A stretch of DNA of 64,000 nt from a bacterium MS4 (lineage in GTDB: Bacteria > Bacillota > Clostridia > Oscillospirales > Acutalibacteraceae). Position numbers and translations under genes: made by a program. Each line of letters begins with the position of its first letter. Within the stretch, counting starts at the first letter, position 1. The notes under the pieces were generated by a model. The model worked only from the letters and a program-made list of their open reading frames with translations, did no database searches and was not told the DNA's origin. The DNA lies in the NCBI GenBank assembly GCA_000752215.1, contig CCFG01000017.1, positions 434,001 through 498,000 on the forward strand, in the 5' to 3' direction. Shown here in pieces: positions 17,024 to 26,024 of the stretch.

Positions 17024-17329
17024 TCACACCCCCATCCATTTCTCAGCCAGCGGATAAACCGCGAATTCCAGCGCGTCGGTCAGGGCGGTCACATCCTGTC
17101 CGCGCAGATACGCGGGCAGCTCTTTCAGGGCCTCCAGCATTTCCTCCAGTTCTATTTCGGGTTCTTCCACACATTGTAAATAATCGAGGATGCTCTCCAG
17201 GTCATCCAGGCTGTTCAGGAATTCGTCAAGCCCGGAGTGGTCCTCTCCCCTTCTGAAATGCCCGACGGAGGAACGCAGGGCTTCCCGGAAGCGGTCGTTT
17301 CGCTCACGGAGCCGGGTCGATTCATTCAT
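17024..17329 (-). CDS. Small acidic helical protein of unknown function
   Basis: 101 residues from the ATG at 17329, nine bases after AAAGGAG. It is Leu/Glu-rich and predicted helical (LDDLESILDYLQCV, LEEMLEALKELPAYL). It is coupled to its neighbours: its start overlaps the previous gene's stop by eight bases and its end is six bases from the Maf start. It may be an adaptor or chaperone for the Maf acceptor (inference). I do not recognise a family. Confidence 0.7.
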   Translation of the reverse strand: MNESTRLRERNDRFREALRSSVGHFRRGEDHSGLDEFLNSLDDLESILDYLQCVEEPEIELEEMLEALKELPAYLRGQDVTALTDALEFAVYPLAEKWMGV

Positions 17330-17636
17330 GGCCGGCATCTCCTTTGTAAATCAATTCTTTCCATGCGGATTGCTGGTACGTTTCCAGATTGTTCAGGGTA
17401 AAAGAGACCGTCCCCCTCATTTTGGCGTCGAAATCCTCCGCTGTTTTCTGTTCCTCCTCCATTTGCTCCTTTGTCAGAAAGACCTCCCGCAGCAAAACGG
17501 ACTGCTTCCGTATTTCAGCCAGCAGCCGCTTCATTTCCGTAATCTGAAACGCTTGCTGAAATATGTCCGCAGCCCGTTTGCGCAGTTCCTCCGTATAAAG
17601 CTCACAGCCATCGTGAAAATTTTCCCTGATTCTCAT
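17322..17636 (-). CDS. Small coiled-coil protein of unknown function
   Basis: 104 residues from the ATG at 17636 (GGGGAGGGAG upstream). The frame extends back to 17753, but that part overlaps the preceding gene and lacks a ribosome site. The protein is charged and helical (RAADIFQQAFQITEMKRLLA, EQMEEEQKTAEDFDAKM), with a look similar to flagellar export chaperones such as FliT, though no clear homology can be shown from sequence alone. It pairs with the next small gene. Confidence 0.68.
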   Translation of the reverse strand: MRIRENFHDGCELYTEELRKRAADIFQQAFQITEMKRLLAEIRKQSVLLREVFLTKEQMEEEQKTAEDFDAKMRGTVSFTLNNLETYQQSAWKELIYKGDAGHE

Positions 17637-17694
17637 GTGCTCCCTCCCCGTTGTTTCCGTAACCGGGGGCGTCCCTTTGCGGCCCGGCCGCAGT

Positions 17695-18741
17695 TCACAG
17701 GAACACCCCGGGAAAATCCAGACTTGCCTGATGATAATCCTCCGGCTTTCCAATATCGATCCAATATTCCCGAATCGGGAAGATGCAGACCGGTTCCTTG
17801 TTTTTCAGCATATTTTCAAGCAGACGATTCATGTCAAAATAGGAGTTCGGAATATCGCTCAAAACATCCGGATTCAGCACATAAATCCCCGCGTTGATAA
17901 AGCTGGCGTAAACGGGCTTTTCGTCAAACCCGATCAGCGTGTCTTTATTGACTTTTACCACCCCGTACGGGACCTGAAAATCATAAGTAGTCACAGCAAC
18001 GGTTGCCCGCGCCTGACGGCTCAGGTGAAAATTGAGCAGCTGCTCAAAGCTCAGCTTTGTCAGGATATCCCCGTTAATGACAATGACCGGCCGGTCTGTT
18101 TTTACCGGAAACAGGCTCAAAGAACCCGCCGTTCCCATCACGTCCTTTTCCATAATATACCGGATCTCCGCGCCCCATTTGGAGCCGTCGCCGAAATAAT
18201 CCCGGATCTGTTCCGACAGGTAGTTGACCGAAAAGCAGAACTGATAAAATCCCTGCTTGATAAACTGGTTTAAAATCGTTTCCAATACGGGTTTGCCGCC
18301 GATTTTCAGCATCGGTTTTGGGCAGCCGTCCGTAAGCGGGCTAAGCCGTTTTCCCTCTCCCCCCGCCATGATCACGACCCAGTTGTCGTTTCTGGACATC
18401 CGGATCAGGTCGTCGATCCACTCGACTCCTGTCACCCGGCCCGCGCCGTCCACCACGGGAAGATGCCGGAGCTTATTCACTTTCAGAATATTCAGGATAC
18501 TCGTTTGATCCTTCATTTCGGGAATCGTAACCGGATGGGGGTTCATGATGTCTTCCACCGGGCAGCTCAGCGGAATGCCTTTCAGGATTCCCCGGCGGAC
18601 GTCCCCGTCCGTAACCGTACCCAGCAATTTTCCGTCCCGGTCCGTTACCACGGCGATCTGCTGGGAGCTCGCATCAATGATTTCAATGGCTTTCTGAATT
18701 TTTGTATCCGGTGATATCAGGATTTTTTCCCAGTCGTTCAT
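17695..18741 (-). CDS. ptmE: Nucleotidyltransferase with N-terminal CBS pair (PtmE-like)
   Basis: 348 residues. Two CBS motifs fill about 1-115 (VTDRDGKLLGTVTDGDVRRG, LRHLPVVDGAGRVTGV). A sugar-phosphate nucleotidyltransferase domain follows, with MAGGEGKRLSPLTDGCPKPM and NGDILT. In the Campylobacter legionaminic pathway PtmE has this CBS-transferase build and makes GDP-glucosamine from GlcN-1-phosphate, which marks the legionaminic rather than the pseudaminic route. ATG 18741 has AGGGGCA upstream. It lies next to the CMP-sugar synthetase gene in the operon. Confidence 0.82.
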   Translation of the reverse strand: MNDWEKILISPDTKIQKAIEIIDASSQQIAVVTDRDGKLLGTVTDGDVRRGILKGIPLSCPVEDIMNPHPVTIPEMKDQTSILNILKVNKLRHLPVVDGAGRVTGVEWIDDLIRMSRNDNWVVIMAGGEGKRLSPLTDGCPKPMLKIGGKPVLETILNQFIKQGFYQFCFSVNYLSEQIRDYFGDGSKWGAEIRYIMEKDVMGTAGSLSLFPVKTDRPVIVINGDILTKLSFEQLLNFHLSRQARATVAVTTYDFQVPYGVVKVNKDTLIGFDEKPVYASFINAGIYVLNPDVLSDIPNSYFDMNRLLENMLKNKEPVCIFPIREYWIDIGKPEDYHQASLDFPGVFL

Positions 18742-18846
18742 GGCGTGCCCCTGTTCCATGCAGTATTTTTAATAAACGGTTGTTCATTATATGCCGGAAT
18801 CTCTGTTCCGGCTCCGTCCGGGCCCGCCGTCAGCTCCTGCGCCGCC

Positions 18847-19596
18847 TTACATCCTGCTGACATAGTCGTACAGCTCTTTGAACTCCTCCTGAAAGAAATA
18901 GCATGCCAGTATTTCCAGAAGATTGAAATCGTCCTCGCAGTCAAGGTCCAGCACCGCGGTGTCCCGCATCAGGAAAATATCGAATTTGCCGTCAAGAGGG
19001 GACTGTTTCAGCTTGCTGAACAGGCTGTTTCTGCGGTAGCAGTAGATCGACGCGTTCATATCGTAGACCTTCGGCGCCTGCTGCCGCGCCGTAAAGCCGC
19101 CGTCCAGCACCTTCCTCATTTCCCCTTCCCTTTGTTCCACCATATTGAAATAGGGGTTTCTTCTGGAGGAGACTACGGAAAAGACGACATCCGTATCCGG
19201 ATTTTTCACGGCTTTCTCCAGCGCCGATTCGATGTCCGCGGTCTTGCGCAAGGGCGACGTGATATCCAGATCGACGACATAATCGTACTGCCTGCCGAAT
19301 TCCTGCTCCATCTCGTGAAGCGAATGCCGGATGGCCGGAAGTTTGGGGGACGCATCCAGGGCAAGCTCCTCCGGCCTTTTGATGCAGATCGGGCCGTAGG
19401 GTTCGGCCATTTTCAAAAGCTGGTCGCTGTCGCTGTTGACACAGACGTCCACCGTATCAAAACGGTGCTTTCTTTTAAAAAGACAGGCCGCCGCTATGGA
19501 ATAATCGATCAGCGGTTTCCCGAAAAAGAGCCGCATGTTTTTATTTGGAATTCCTTTGGATCCGGCTCTGCCGCAGATCGTAATCAGAATGTTCAT
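18847..19596 (-). CDS. neuA: CMP-nonulosonate (CMP-sialic/legionaminic acid) synthetase
   Basis: 249 residues from the ATG at 19596 (AAAGGAGGTCCC upstream). The CTP-binding start ILITICGRAGSKGIPNKNMR and the later DLDITSPLR (metal-binding Asp) are characteristic of NeuA/LegF/PseF cytidylyltransferases. It should activate the nonulosonic acid with CTP to give the donor for Maf. Its start overlaps the preceding oxidoreductase stop by four bases. Confidence 0.9.
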   Translation of the reverse strand: MNILITICGRAGSKGIPNKNMRLFFGKPLIDYSIAAACLFKRKHRFDTVDVCVNSDSDQLLKMAEPYGPICIKRPEELALDASPKLPAIRHSLHEMEQEFGRQYDYVVDLDITSPLRKTADIESALEKAVKNPDTDVVFSVVSSRRNPYFNMVEQREGEMRKVLDGGFTARQQAPKVYDMNASIYCYRRNSLFSKLKQSPLDGKFDIFLMRDTAVLDLDCEDDFNLLEILACYFFQEEFKELYDYVSRM

Positions 19597-20528
19597 GGGA
19601 CCTCCTTTCCCAAAGCAATATTTAAAATTGCCTGACAGCGGCGAAGATTGCTGTACGGAATTCTGTCGCAAATATGATCGATAAAAAAGCGCATTTCCCT
19701 GAGATAGCTTTCATTTTCCTCTTCCTCAAAGCGATACTGTTCCCTGCCGTCCGTAAACGAAAGGGTGTTTGACAGAAGATCGCCGGTAATTGTGCCGTTT
19801 TCAGTAAAAATTTCTATTTCCCGCCTCGGCACCCTGCCGAAATAGTCCAGATGCACTTCGACCGCTTTATCCGGGTACCGGGCAAGGTAGACCGCCAGGT
19901 CCTCGCTGGAGATTTCAAGGCGCGAATATCTCCCCAAGACACTGGAAACCGTTTGCGGAAAGCCAAACAGGGCGACCAGATAATCCCACTCATGAATCAG
20001 GTCCAGCGCGACGCCGCCGCCCAGCTCCTTTCTGGCGCTGTACACCAGCCGGTAGTCGGCGCCCGGCCGCCAGTCCGGCAGATAGCTGGAACAGATGACC
20101 CGTACACTGTAAACCGGTTCCCCGGGTAAAATTTCCCCGAGCTTTTGAATCACGGGCGAAAACCGCAGCGGCCCCGCGACATAATACACGCCCTGGGGGT
20201 TCAGGTGCAGGGCTTCCAGCCGGTAATCCCCGCCGTCAAACAGCGGCTTTTCAATGAACAGATGCTTTGCCCTGCCCGCCATTGTCCGGATTGCGGCATA
20301 ATGCAGGCTGGTGGGGTTGGTAATAAAGGCGATGTCATAATTGCTGCCGAGCTCCTCTTCGCCAAAAAGCTGCCCGGCAAGAAGCGCTTCCGTTTCCGCA
20401 TCCAGCGCCGCGCCGGTTTTTCTCAGCGCGTAGATTTCCAATGGCAGGTTCCGCCCGCGGGCAACGGCGGTCAAATTCCGGAGGTGGCGTTTCCCTATGG
20501 AGCCCAGCCCGCAGAAACAGACCTTCAA
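19593..20528 (-). CDS. Gfo/Idh/MocA family oxidoreductase (first of two)
   Basis: 311 residues. The Rossmann start VCFCGLGSIGKRHLRNL gives the GxGxxG NAD(P) site, LFIEKPLF is the usual EKP motif with its Lys, and a substrate-side segment GGGVALDLIHEWDY holds the likely catalytic His. It should oxidise or reduce a sugar or sugar-acid intermediate. It starts at TTG with GGGAGGGAG upstream and overlaps the preceding stop as TTGA. Its place between neuB and neuA suggests a modified nonulosonic acid. Confidence 0.85.
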   Translation of the reverse strand: MKVCFCGLGSIGKRHLRNLTAVARGRNLPLEIYALRKTGAALDAETEALLAGQLFGEEELGSNYDIAFITNPTSLHYAAIRTMAGRAKHLFIEKPLFDGGDYRLEALHLNPQGVYYVAGPLRFSPVIQKLGEILPGEPVYSVRVICSSYLPDWRPGADYRLVYSARKELGGGVALDLIHEWDYLVALFGFPQTVSSVLGRYSRLEISSEDLAVYLARYPDKAVEVHLDYFGRVPRREIEIFTENGTITGDLLSNTLSFTDGREQYRFEEEENESYLREMRFFIDHICDRIPYSNLRRCQAILNIALGKEVP

Positions 20529-21514
20529 GGCTCCCTCCCCTCGATTTTGTCGATCAGCCGCAGGGTTTTCCGGTCCTCCTCAAAGGTATACCGTTCCCTG
20601 TTTTTTCCGCCGGTTATTTTGTCGACAAATATCCTGAGCTCTTTCAGATAAGCGTTTTCCGTGATCGTCTGCGCATACTTTTCATCCCTGAGCACGTTGG
20701 AATCCGTTTCTATTCTTTCCGTCCTTTTTTCCTCTATATTGTATCGGTACAGGCTATCCGGCGTTCCATCCCAGGCAAGGTACAGCTTTTCCGAATAGAC
20801 AAGAAGGTTCCGTTCGGCTTTTCTGGAGACGACATCCACGATCCAGATTCCCTTGTTCCCGTTTTTATGTTCCAGCACAACGAAATAATTATCGGGGTAC
20901 CCGAGCTCCAGAGAGGAGAGATGGTCCTTGAAAACCGTAAGCCGCCTTATTTTCCCAAAGGTATGCAGAATCCACGGCAGTTCAATTGCAAAAATCTCCC
21001 GGCAGGCGTTGGTGCGCGGGTCGCTCACAAAAAAATCGCGGTAGTTTTCCCACGGATGCCAATCCGGCAGGTACTGGCCGACGTGGTACCGGTAATTCAC
21101 TCTTTCCCGCTGCTTGAGAACACAGTCCCTGATCTTTTCGATCTCTCCGCGGTAAAGCAGGGTGGAGGACAAAAACAGTTTGACCCGGTGCTCTTCGGCG
21201 GCCCGTAAAATCTCCTCATACCGGTCTGAAAGCAGGTTGATTTCGCTGAAAATGTGCAGCCCCTTTTCCATGCAGTCCAGAATGACGGCGCCGTGGCTGG
21301 CCGGGGGAGTACAGACCAAAGCGGCAAACGGTTTTTCCCGTTCGACCGCCGTGTTTGCATCCGCGTAAACGGGGATGCTGAAAAGCGCCTGTGCCTGTGC
21401 CCTTCTCTCTTCCCGGAGGTCCGCCCCGCATACCGCAATGCCGTCAAAGTGCTTTAAGAGCAGTCCAATCCGCCTTCTGCCCATGGAGCCCAGACCAATC
21501 ACCAGAAGCTTCAT
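20525..21514 (-). CDS. Gfo/Idh/MocA family oxidoreductase (second of two)
   Basis: 329 residues. GLGSMGRRRIGLL gives the nucleotide-binding turn. The EKP region is altered to IFSEINLL, so the conserved Lys of the family is missing at the usual place. The remainder has the expected alpha/beta C-terminal fold (IFAIELPWILHTFG). Loss of the Lys may mean an altered reaction or a partner role with the adjoining copy. It overlaps that gene by four bases. Confidence 0.8.
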   Translation of the reverse strand: MKLLVIGLGSMGRRRIGLLLKHFDGIAVCGADLREERRAQAQALFSIPVYADANTAVEREKPFAALVCTPPASHGAVILDCMEKGLHIFSEINLLSDRYEEILRAAEEHRVKLFLSSTLLYRGEIEKIRDCVLKQRERVNYRYHVGQYLPDWHPWENYRDFFVSDPRTNACREIFAIELPWILHTFGKIRRLTVFKDHLSSLELGYPDNYFVVLEHKNGNKGIWIVDVVSRKAERNLLVYSEKLYLAWDGTPDSLYRYNIEEKRTERIETDSNVLRDEKYAQTITENAYLKELRIFVDKITGGKNRERYTFEEDRKTLRLIDKIEGREP

Positions 21515-21558
21515 TGCAAATTTCCTTTCTGAATACCGGCCGTAAAATCCGCTCCCGC

Positions 21559-22557
21559 CTAAAACTCGATCCCTTCGTCTTCCTCAAAATCCCGGACGGC
21601 CCGCGCTCCCAGAACGTCGTACCAGCGCATTGGGGAAATCCCCGTTCCCGGCCTTTTCGACGTGATATTGTCCGTCGTAAACACCTCGCCCTTAAAAATC
21701 TTTCGGGACGCGACGATGCTTTTTCTGACGATACTGCGGTTTTCCCTTTCGGAATCCGTTACATGCTTTTCCCCGCTGCCGAGTGCCTGCTCGACATTGC
21801 GGATGTCCCTGACCATCCTGCAGAGTTCATCCGGCTCTATGCTCGCCCGGTGGTCGGGGCCCTCCATCCCGCGGCTCAGCGTAAAATGCTTTTCGATGAC
21901 CCGGGCCCCGAGCGCCGCGGCGGCAATCGGAACCTCGATTCCCTGCGAATGGTCCGACAGGCCTACCGGCAGCCCCAGCTGTTCTTTCAGGGTTTGCATG
22001 GCGCGCAGGTTGACGTCCCGCATGGGCGTCGGATACTGCGTGTTGCAGTGCAGCACCGTAACATCTTTTTTCGCGTTCTTTTGCAGGACGGAGACGGCGT
22101 CCCGGATTTCCCAGAGCTCGCTCATGCCGGTCGACAGAAAAACAGAGCCGGGCAGCCCGGCGACGGTTTCCAGCAGCGGCAGATTCGTGATTTCGCCCGA
22201 AGGGACCTTGAGGATTTTTATGCCCAGAGAGGATAAAAACCGGGCGCTTTCCGTGTCAAACGGAGTGGACAGGAACCCGATTCCCGCCGTGTCGCAATGG
22301 TCCTTCAGCCGCCGGAAATCCTCAAAGGACAGTTCCAGCTTTCTGACCATATCCAGCATGGACTCTTCCGGGCCGGTGGTCTCTTCCTGATACGCCGCTT
22401 TCTTTGCGTATTTTGATATGATCGCTTCGCTTTTCCAGGTCTGAAATTTTACATAGTCCGCTCCGGCCTCCGCGGCGGCGTCAATCAGCCGGTAGGCCAG
22501 ATCGATTCTGCCGTTATGGTTTACGCCCGCTTCCGCCACGATCAGTGTTTTTTTCAT
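21559..22557 (-). CDS. neuB: N-acetylneuraminate/legionaminate synthase (NeuB/LegI family)
   Basis: 332 residues from the ATG at 22557. The longer frame to 22668 lacks a ribosome site, while GGGGGCAGGG precedes this ATG. NeuB marks: VAEAGVNHNG near the start, VKFQTW, STPFD, KVPSGEITN, VLHCNTQYPTP, GLSDHS and IEKHFTL. A C-terminal antifreeze-like (SAF) domain reads KSIVASRKIFKGEVFTTDNI. It condenses a six-carbon amino sugar with phosphoenolpyruvate to form the nine-carbon acid. Confidence 0.93.
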   Translation of the reverse strand: MKKTLIVAEAGVNHNGRIDLAYRLIDAAAEAGADYVKFQTWKSEAIISKYAKKAAYQEETTGPEESMLDMVRKLELSFEDFRRLKDHCDTAGIGFLSTPFDTESARFLSSLGIKILKVPSGEITNLPLLETVAGLPGSVFLSTGMSELWEIRDAVSVLQKNAKKDVTVLHCNTQYPTPMRDVNLRAMQTLKEQLGLPVGLSDHSQGIEVPIAAAALGARVIEKHFTLSRGMEGPDHRASIEPDELCRMVRDIRNVEQALGSGEKHVTDSERENRSIVRKSIVASRKIFKGEVFTTDNITSKRPGTGISPMRWYDVLGARAVRDFEEDEGIEF

Positions 22558-22571
22558 TTGCCCTGCCCCCG

Positions 22572-23633
22572 TTACGCCCGGTACTGGATCAGTCGGCCGT
22601 TGTCCGGGCGGAAGTCTTTGTCCGAAGCTGCGCGGATATCCAGCAGCTCCCGATAGGCTTCTTCCCAAAAGATATTCCGCCCGATATAAAAATCCGCCAG
22701 GCCTTTTTTATGAAAGGATCTCTTGAATAGAAACAGACTATCCTGCGCCTCCACACCGCCGCCGAGGTGAAACTGCCGGTATCCGTTTTCGGCCCCCCAG
22801 CACGCCGCCGTGTAAAGCAGCAGGTTATTGGGCGACAAAGAAAGGGTGTCCCTCTGCGCCGCGGAAAGATGATAGTGCATCCGTCCGTTGCAGTACAGGA
22901 TGATTGCGGAACAGATGGTTTCATCGTCCAACATCGCGTAAAACAGGCGGCAGCAGTCAGCCGTATTGGCAAAAAAATCGTTGAAGAATTCCTCGCTGAA
23001 ATAATAATAGTCGGCGGCGTTTCTTCTGTGCATGGTATCGTAGTACAGCCGGACAAAGGTCCGCCGGGCTTCCTCACTCTGGCCGTTTTCAATCCGGATA
23101 TGATTTTTCAGCGCTTTACGGACAGCGCCCCGGCACCTCGATTCCAGATTGGCGTTGATCACGGCCTGATCGGCGGTATCGATAAAAACGGTCTGCCTGT
23201 TTTTCCACAGCTCGCAGCTTCCCTCAAAAACCTTGTGATTCTGAAGGAGAGGATGGAAGCGAATGAACTGCGACACGATCCGGGCCGAACGGCAGTAGTC
23301 GTTGAGCTGTCTGAAAAAATCCCCGACCTCCCGCCCATTAAAGCCGTCTGTCAGCGGTCCGCCGTAGCCGTAGGGTGTTGACCAGTCAAAATACCGCCCC
23401 CGCTCCAGAATTCCGCCGTAAGGGGGAAAATCGGCGATATCGTTCTGCTGCACAACGTAGCAAAGCCGCAGCTTTTCCCCGCGATAAGAAAGCAAAAGCG
23501 GGTCGCCGTCCCCCGTATAGCGGAAAGCGGAAACATATCCGCTGAGATAGTACACGTCGTACCGGGGGAAAGAACGGACAACTGCGTCCCAGTTTTCCCG
23601 CTTTTCAAAAGGAATGATCTCAAGAGTTCCCAT
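22572..23633 (-). CDS. FemAB/GNAT-type acyl- or aminoacyl-transferase
   Basis: 353 residues from the ATG at 23633 (GTGGGGGAG upstream), overlapping the end of neuC. The two-lobe GNAT fold of the Acetyltransf_6/FemAB group is suggested by RKALKNHIRIENG, LLLYTAACWGAENGY and FHLGGGVEAQDSLFLFKRSF. The family moves acetyl groups or amino acids from aminoacyl-tRNA. In known legionaminic pathways this position belongs to LegH, a NeuD-type hexapeptide acyltransferase, which is absent from the operon. This gene may therefore acylate the sugar or add an amino acid to it (inference). Confidence 0.75.
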   Translation of the reverse strand: MGTLEIIPFEKRENWDAVVRSFPRYDVYYLSGYVSAFRYTGDGDPLLLSYRGEKLRLCYVVQQNDIADFPPYGGILERGRYFDWSTPYGYGGPLTDGFNGREVGDFFRQLNDYCRSARIVSQFIRFHPLLQNHKVFEGSCELWKNRQTVFIDTADQAVINANLESRCRGAVRKALKNHIRIENGQSEEARRTFVRLYYDTMHRRNAADYYYFSEEFFNDFFANTADCCRLFYAMLDDETICSAIILYCNGRMHYHLSAAQRDTLSLSPNNLLLYTAACWGAENGYRQFHLGGGVEAQDSLFLFKRSFHKKGLADFYIGRNIFWEEAYRELLDIRAASDKDFRPDNGRLIQYRA

Positions 23634-24843
23634 TGTTCTCCCCCACTCTGGAAAGCCCGGATTCCCCGTGCCGGATTTCCGCACACCCCGCCTGATAGAA
23701 ATGCTTTTTCAGCAAACGTCGATAGTCCGGAACAGACCGGAGCGCCCTGACGATTTTTTGCGCGCTTCCGCCCATTCCGTACGGATTGACCGCGTCCGAG
23801 CAGTCTTTTGTAAACGCGGCCCGAACCGCTTTTTCTATTTCCTGCCTTTTCGCAGCGCAGTGAATAACGGAAGAAGCAAAAAGCCTGCCCTTTTGACGGT
23901 CGCCGATGTCGACCGTCGGCTTATGGAAGGAAGGGACCTCGTAAATCCCGCTGGAGGAGTTCCCCACCACCGCGTCCGCCTGAGCGATCAGGCTGAAATA
24001 GCGCGGCTGCCCCAGGGACGGAAACACGGCGGCATTCGGATGGCAGGCCGCAAAACCGTCCAGCAGGCGGATGATTTCCCGCCCCTGCGGGTCGGCGTTC
24101 GGCTTTGTGAAGATCAGCCCCACGTCGGGGCCGAGGCTGTGCAGGGCCGCCGTCAGCTCCCGGAATTGCTCCCCGGAGTCCTTGGCGTCCAGCGTGACGG
24201 GGTGGAACGTAATCAGCAGATTCCTTTCCAGAAACCGGAAGGGAAGCGATTTTTCCAGCTCGGTGCGGCTCATTCCGGGCAGGGAAAGAATCCGGTCGAT
24301 TCCAAGGCTGCCGACGTTATAAATATGGGATGGGTCCTCGCCCAGCTGCCTGACCCTCCGGTCAGCTTCCGCGTTGGTCACAAAATGAAGCTGGGACATC
24401 TTTGTAATACTGTGCCGGATGGCCTCGTCAAAGGCACCCTCCGTCGTATCCCCCCCGCCGATATGGGCGATGGGGATTTTTGCAAAGAGCGCGGCCTGGA
24501 CAGCCGCCAGCATTTCGTACCGGTCGCCCGTCGCCACCAGCAGGTCTGGCTTCAGCTCCGAGAAAGCGTCCGCGAAGCCGATCACCCCGAGTCCCACGGA
24601 CTTGGCGATCCCCGCCGGGGTATCGCTCGACAGAAGCGTCTCCACTTTTTTATCGATGGGGAAGCCGTCCTCTTCGATTTCCCGGTACGTCAGCCCGAAT
24701 TCCGGCGACAGGTGCATGCCCGTCGCGATCAGCTGCATCTGAAATTCCGGCGCTTGTTCCAGCTCCTTTAAAAGGGGATTCAGCAGCCCGTATTCCGCCC
24801 GCGTCCCCGTAACAACACAGATTTTTCGTACTACGGCGCTCAT
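23620..24843 (-). CDS. neuC: Hydrolysing UDP-sugar 2-epimerase (NeuC/LegG)
   Basis: 407 residues with the epimerase 2 fold: VVTGTRAEYGLL at the start, ATGDRYEML, HIGGGDTTEGAFDE, NVGSLGIDR, TFHPVT and GNSSSGIYEVPS. The enzyme removes the nucleotide and inverts C2 of the diamino sugar before the NeuB step. The start overlaps the aminotransferase stop by four bases (ATGA), with GGGGGAAAG upstream. Confidence 0.92.
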   Translation of the reverse strand: MSAVVRKICVVTGTRAEYGLLNPLLKELEQAPEFQMQLIATGMHLSPEFGLTYREIEEDGFPIDKKVETLLSSDTPAGIAKSVGLGVIGFADAFSELKPDLLVATGDRYEMLAAVQAALFAKIPIAHIGGGDTTEGAFDEAIRHSITKMSQLHFVTNAEADRRVRQLGEDPSHIYNVGSLGIDRILSLPGMSRTELEKSLPFRFLERNLLITFHPVTLDAKDSGEQFRELTAALHSLGPDVGLIFTKPNADPQGREIIRLLDGFAACHPNAAVFPSLGQPRYFSLIAQADAVVGNSSSGIYEVPSFHKPTVDIGDRQKGRLFASSVIHCAAKRQEIEKAVRAAFTKDCSDAVNPYGMGGSAQKIVRALRSVPDYRRLLKKHFYQAGCAEIRHGESGLSRVGENNGNS

Positions 24844-26024
24844 GGGCTTTCCCCCAGACGGGCGCTGCTGGGAACGTTGATAATCCGCTGTTCCAGGCTT
24901 TCCGCCGCGGACAAATCCATATGAGGACAGTCCCGGAACATCGGTAATTCACTCATTAAGGTCCAGGCCGGGCGGGTCAGAATGCCCTGCCGGTTGCTTT
25001 CGGAAAGGATACGGTCGCGCAGGGCTATATCCTCCCGGTCAAGAAGCAGGGCGTTCAGCCAGTAATTACTCTTCGCGCAGGACGGTTCGCGGAAAAAGGC
25101 AATCCCAGGGACATCCGCGAAAGCCTGCCGATATTTTTCGGCAAGAGCCCGTTTCTTTCGGATAAACCCATCCAGCTGCTCCAGCTGGGCGCATCCGAGC
25201 GCAGCGTTGATGTTGGGCATCCGGAAATTATACCCGACGCAGTCATGAAGAAAAGCCCACCGGTGCGGCTGCTTTGCGGTGGTGCTGATATGTTTGGCCA
25301 GCCCGGCAAGCTCTTCGTCGTTCGTCAGGACGGCCCCGCCCCCGCCGGTGGTGACGATTTTATTGCCGTTGAAGCTGAGGGAGGAAAGCTTTCCGAAATT
25401 TCCGGTGTGGACGCCCTTATAATAGCTGCCCAGAGACTCCGCGGCGTCTTCGATCAGCTCCAGCCGATATTTTTTGCATACTTCCAGAAGCGGGTCAAGA
25501 TCGGCGGGATGACCGAACGTGTGCACGGCGATCACAGCCCGGATCGGCCGCCCGGTGATCCGATTGCGGCAGCAGCCGTCCTTCTGGTCGGTTATTTTTG
25601 CAAGATAGGCGTCCAGCTTCGCGGGGTCGGCCCCCAGCGTATCCGGATCGCTGTCAATAAAATGGGGAACAGCTCCGCAGTAGCACACCGCGTTCGCCGT
25701 GGCGACAAAGGTCAGCGCGGGGACAAGCACCTCGTCGTCCCGCCCGATCCCGGCCAGCCTGAGGCACAGATACAAAGCGGCCGTCCCGTTTACTACCGCC
25801 ACAGCGCGCTTCACTCCCGTGAACTGAGCGAGCTGCTCCTCAAACCGGTCCACATAGCTTCCCACGGACGACACAAAGCCCGAGTCGAGGCAGTCCCGCA
25901 CATATTCCCATTCCCTGCCGCGAAAGCAGGGTTCGTGAAGCGGAACGGGCTTCTCCGCCCCGTTCAGTACTTCTTTCAGCGCGGAGAGAATATTTGAAAT
26001 ATCCTCGTTTTTTGCCGTACTCAT
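24840..26024 (-). CDS. legC: DegT/DnrJ/EryC1-family aminotransferase (LegC-like)
   Basis: 394 residues. PLP-dependent sugar aminotransferase: NGTAALYLCLR, EDAAESLGSYY (Asp contacts the ring nitrogen) and the Schiff-base Lys in SFNGNKIVTTGGGG. It should add the amino group at C4 of the 4-keto sugar formed by the preceding dehydratase, as LegC does. It overlaps legB and neuC by four bases each. Confidence 0.92.
   Translation of the reverse strand: MSTAKNEDISNILSALKEVLNGAEKPVPLHEPCFRGREWEYVRDCLDSGFVSSVGSYVDRFEEQLAQFTGVKRAVAVVNGTAALYLCLRLAGIGRDDEVLVPALTFVATANAVCYCGAVPHFIDSDPDTLGADPAKLDAYLAKITDQKDGCCRNRITGRPIRAVIAVHTFGHPADLDPLLEVCKKYRLELIEDAAESLGSYYKGVHTGNFGKLSSLSFNGNKIVTTGGGGAVLTNDEELAGLAKHISTTAKQPHRWAFLHDCVGYNFRMPNINAALGCAQLEQLDGFIRKKRALAEKYRQAFADVPGIAFFREPSCAKSNYWLNALLLDREDIALRDRILSESNRQGILTRPAWTLMSELPMFRDCPHMDLSAAESLEQRIINVPSSARLGESP

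Noticed and set aside
23614-24771. 385-residue open frame on the plus strand opposite neuC
   Set aside because: Antisense shadow of a clearly recognised gene; no family signature.
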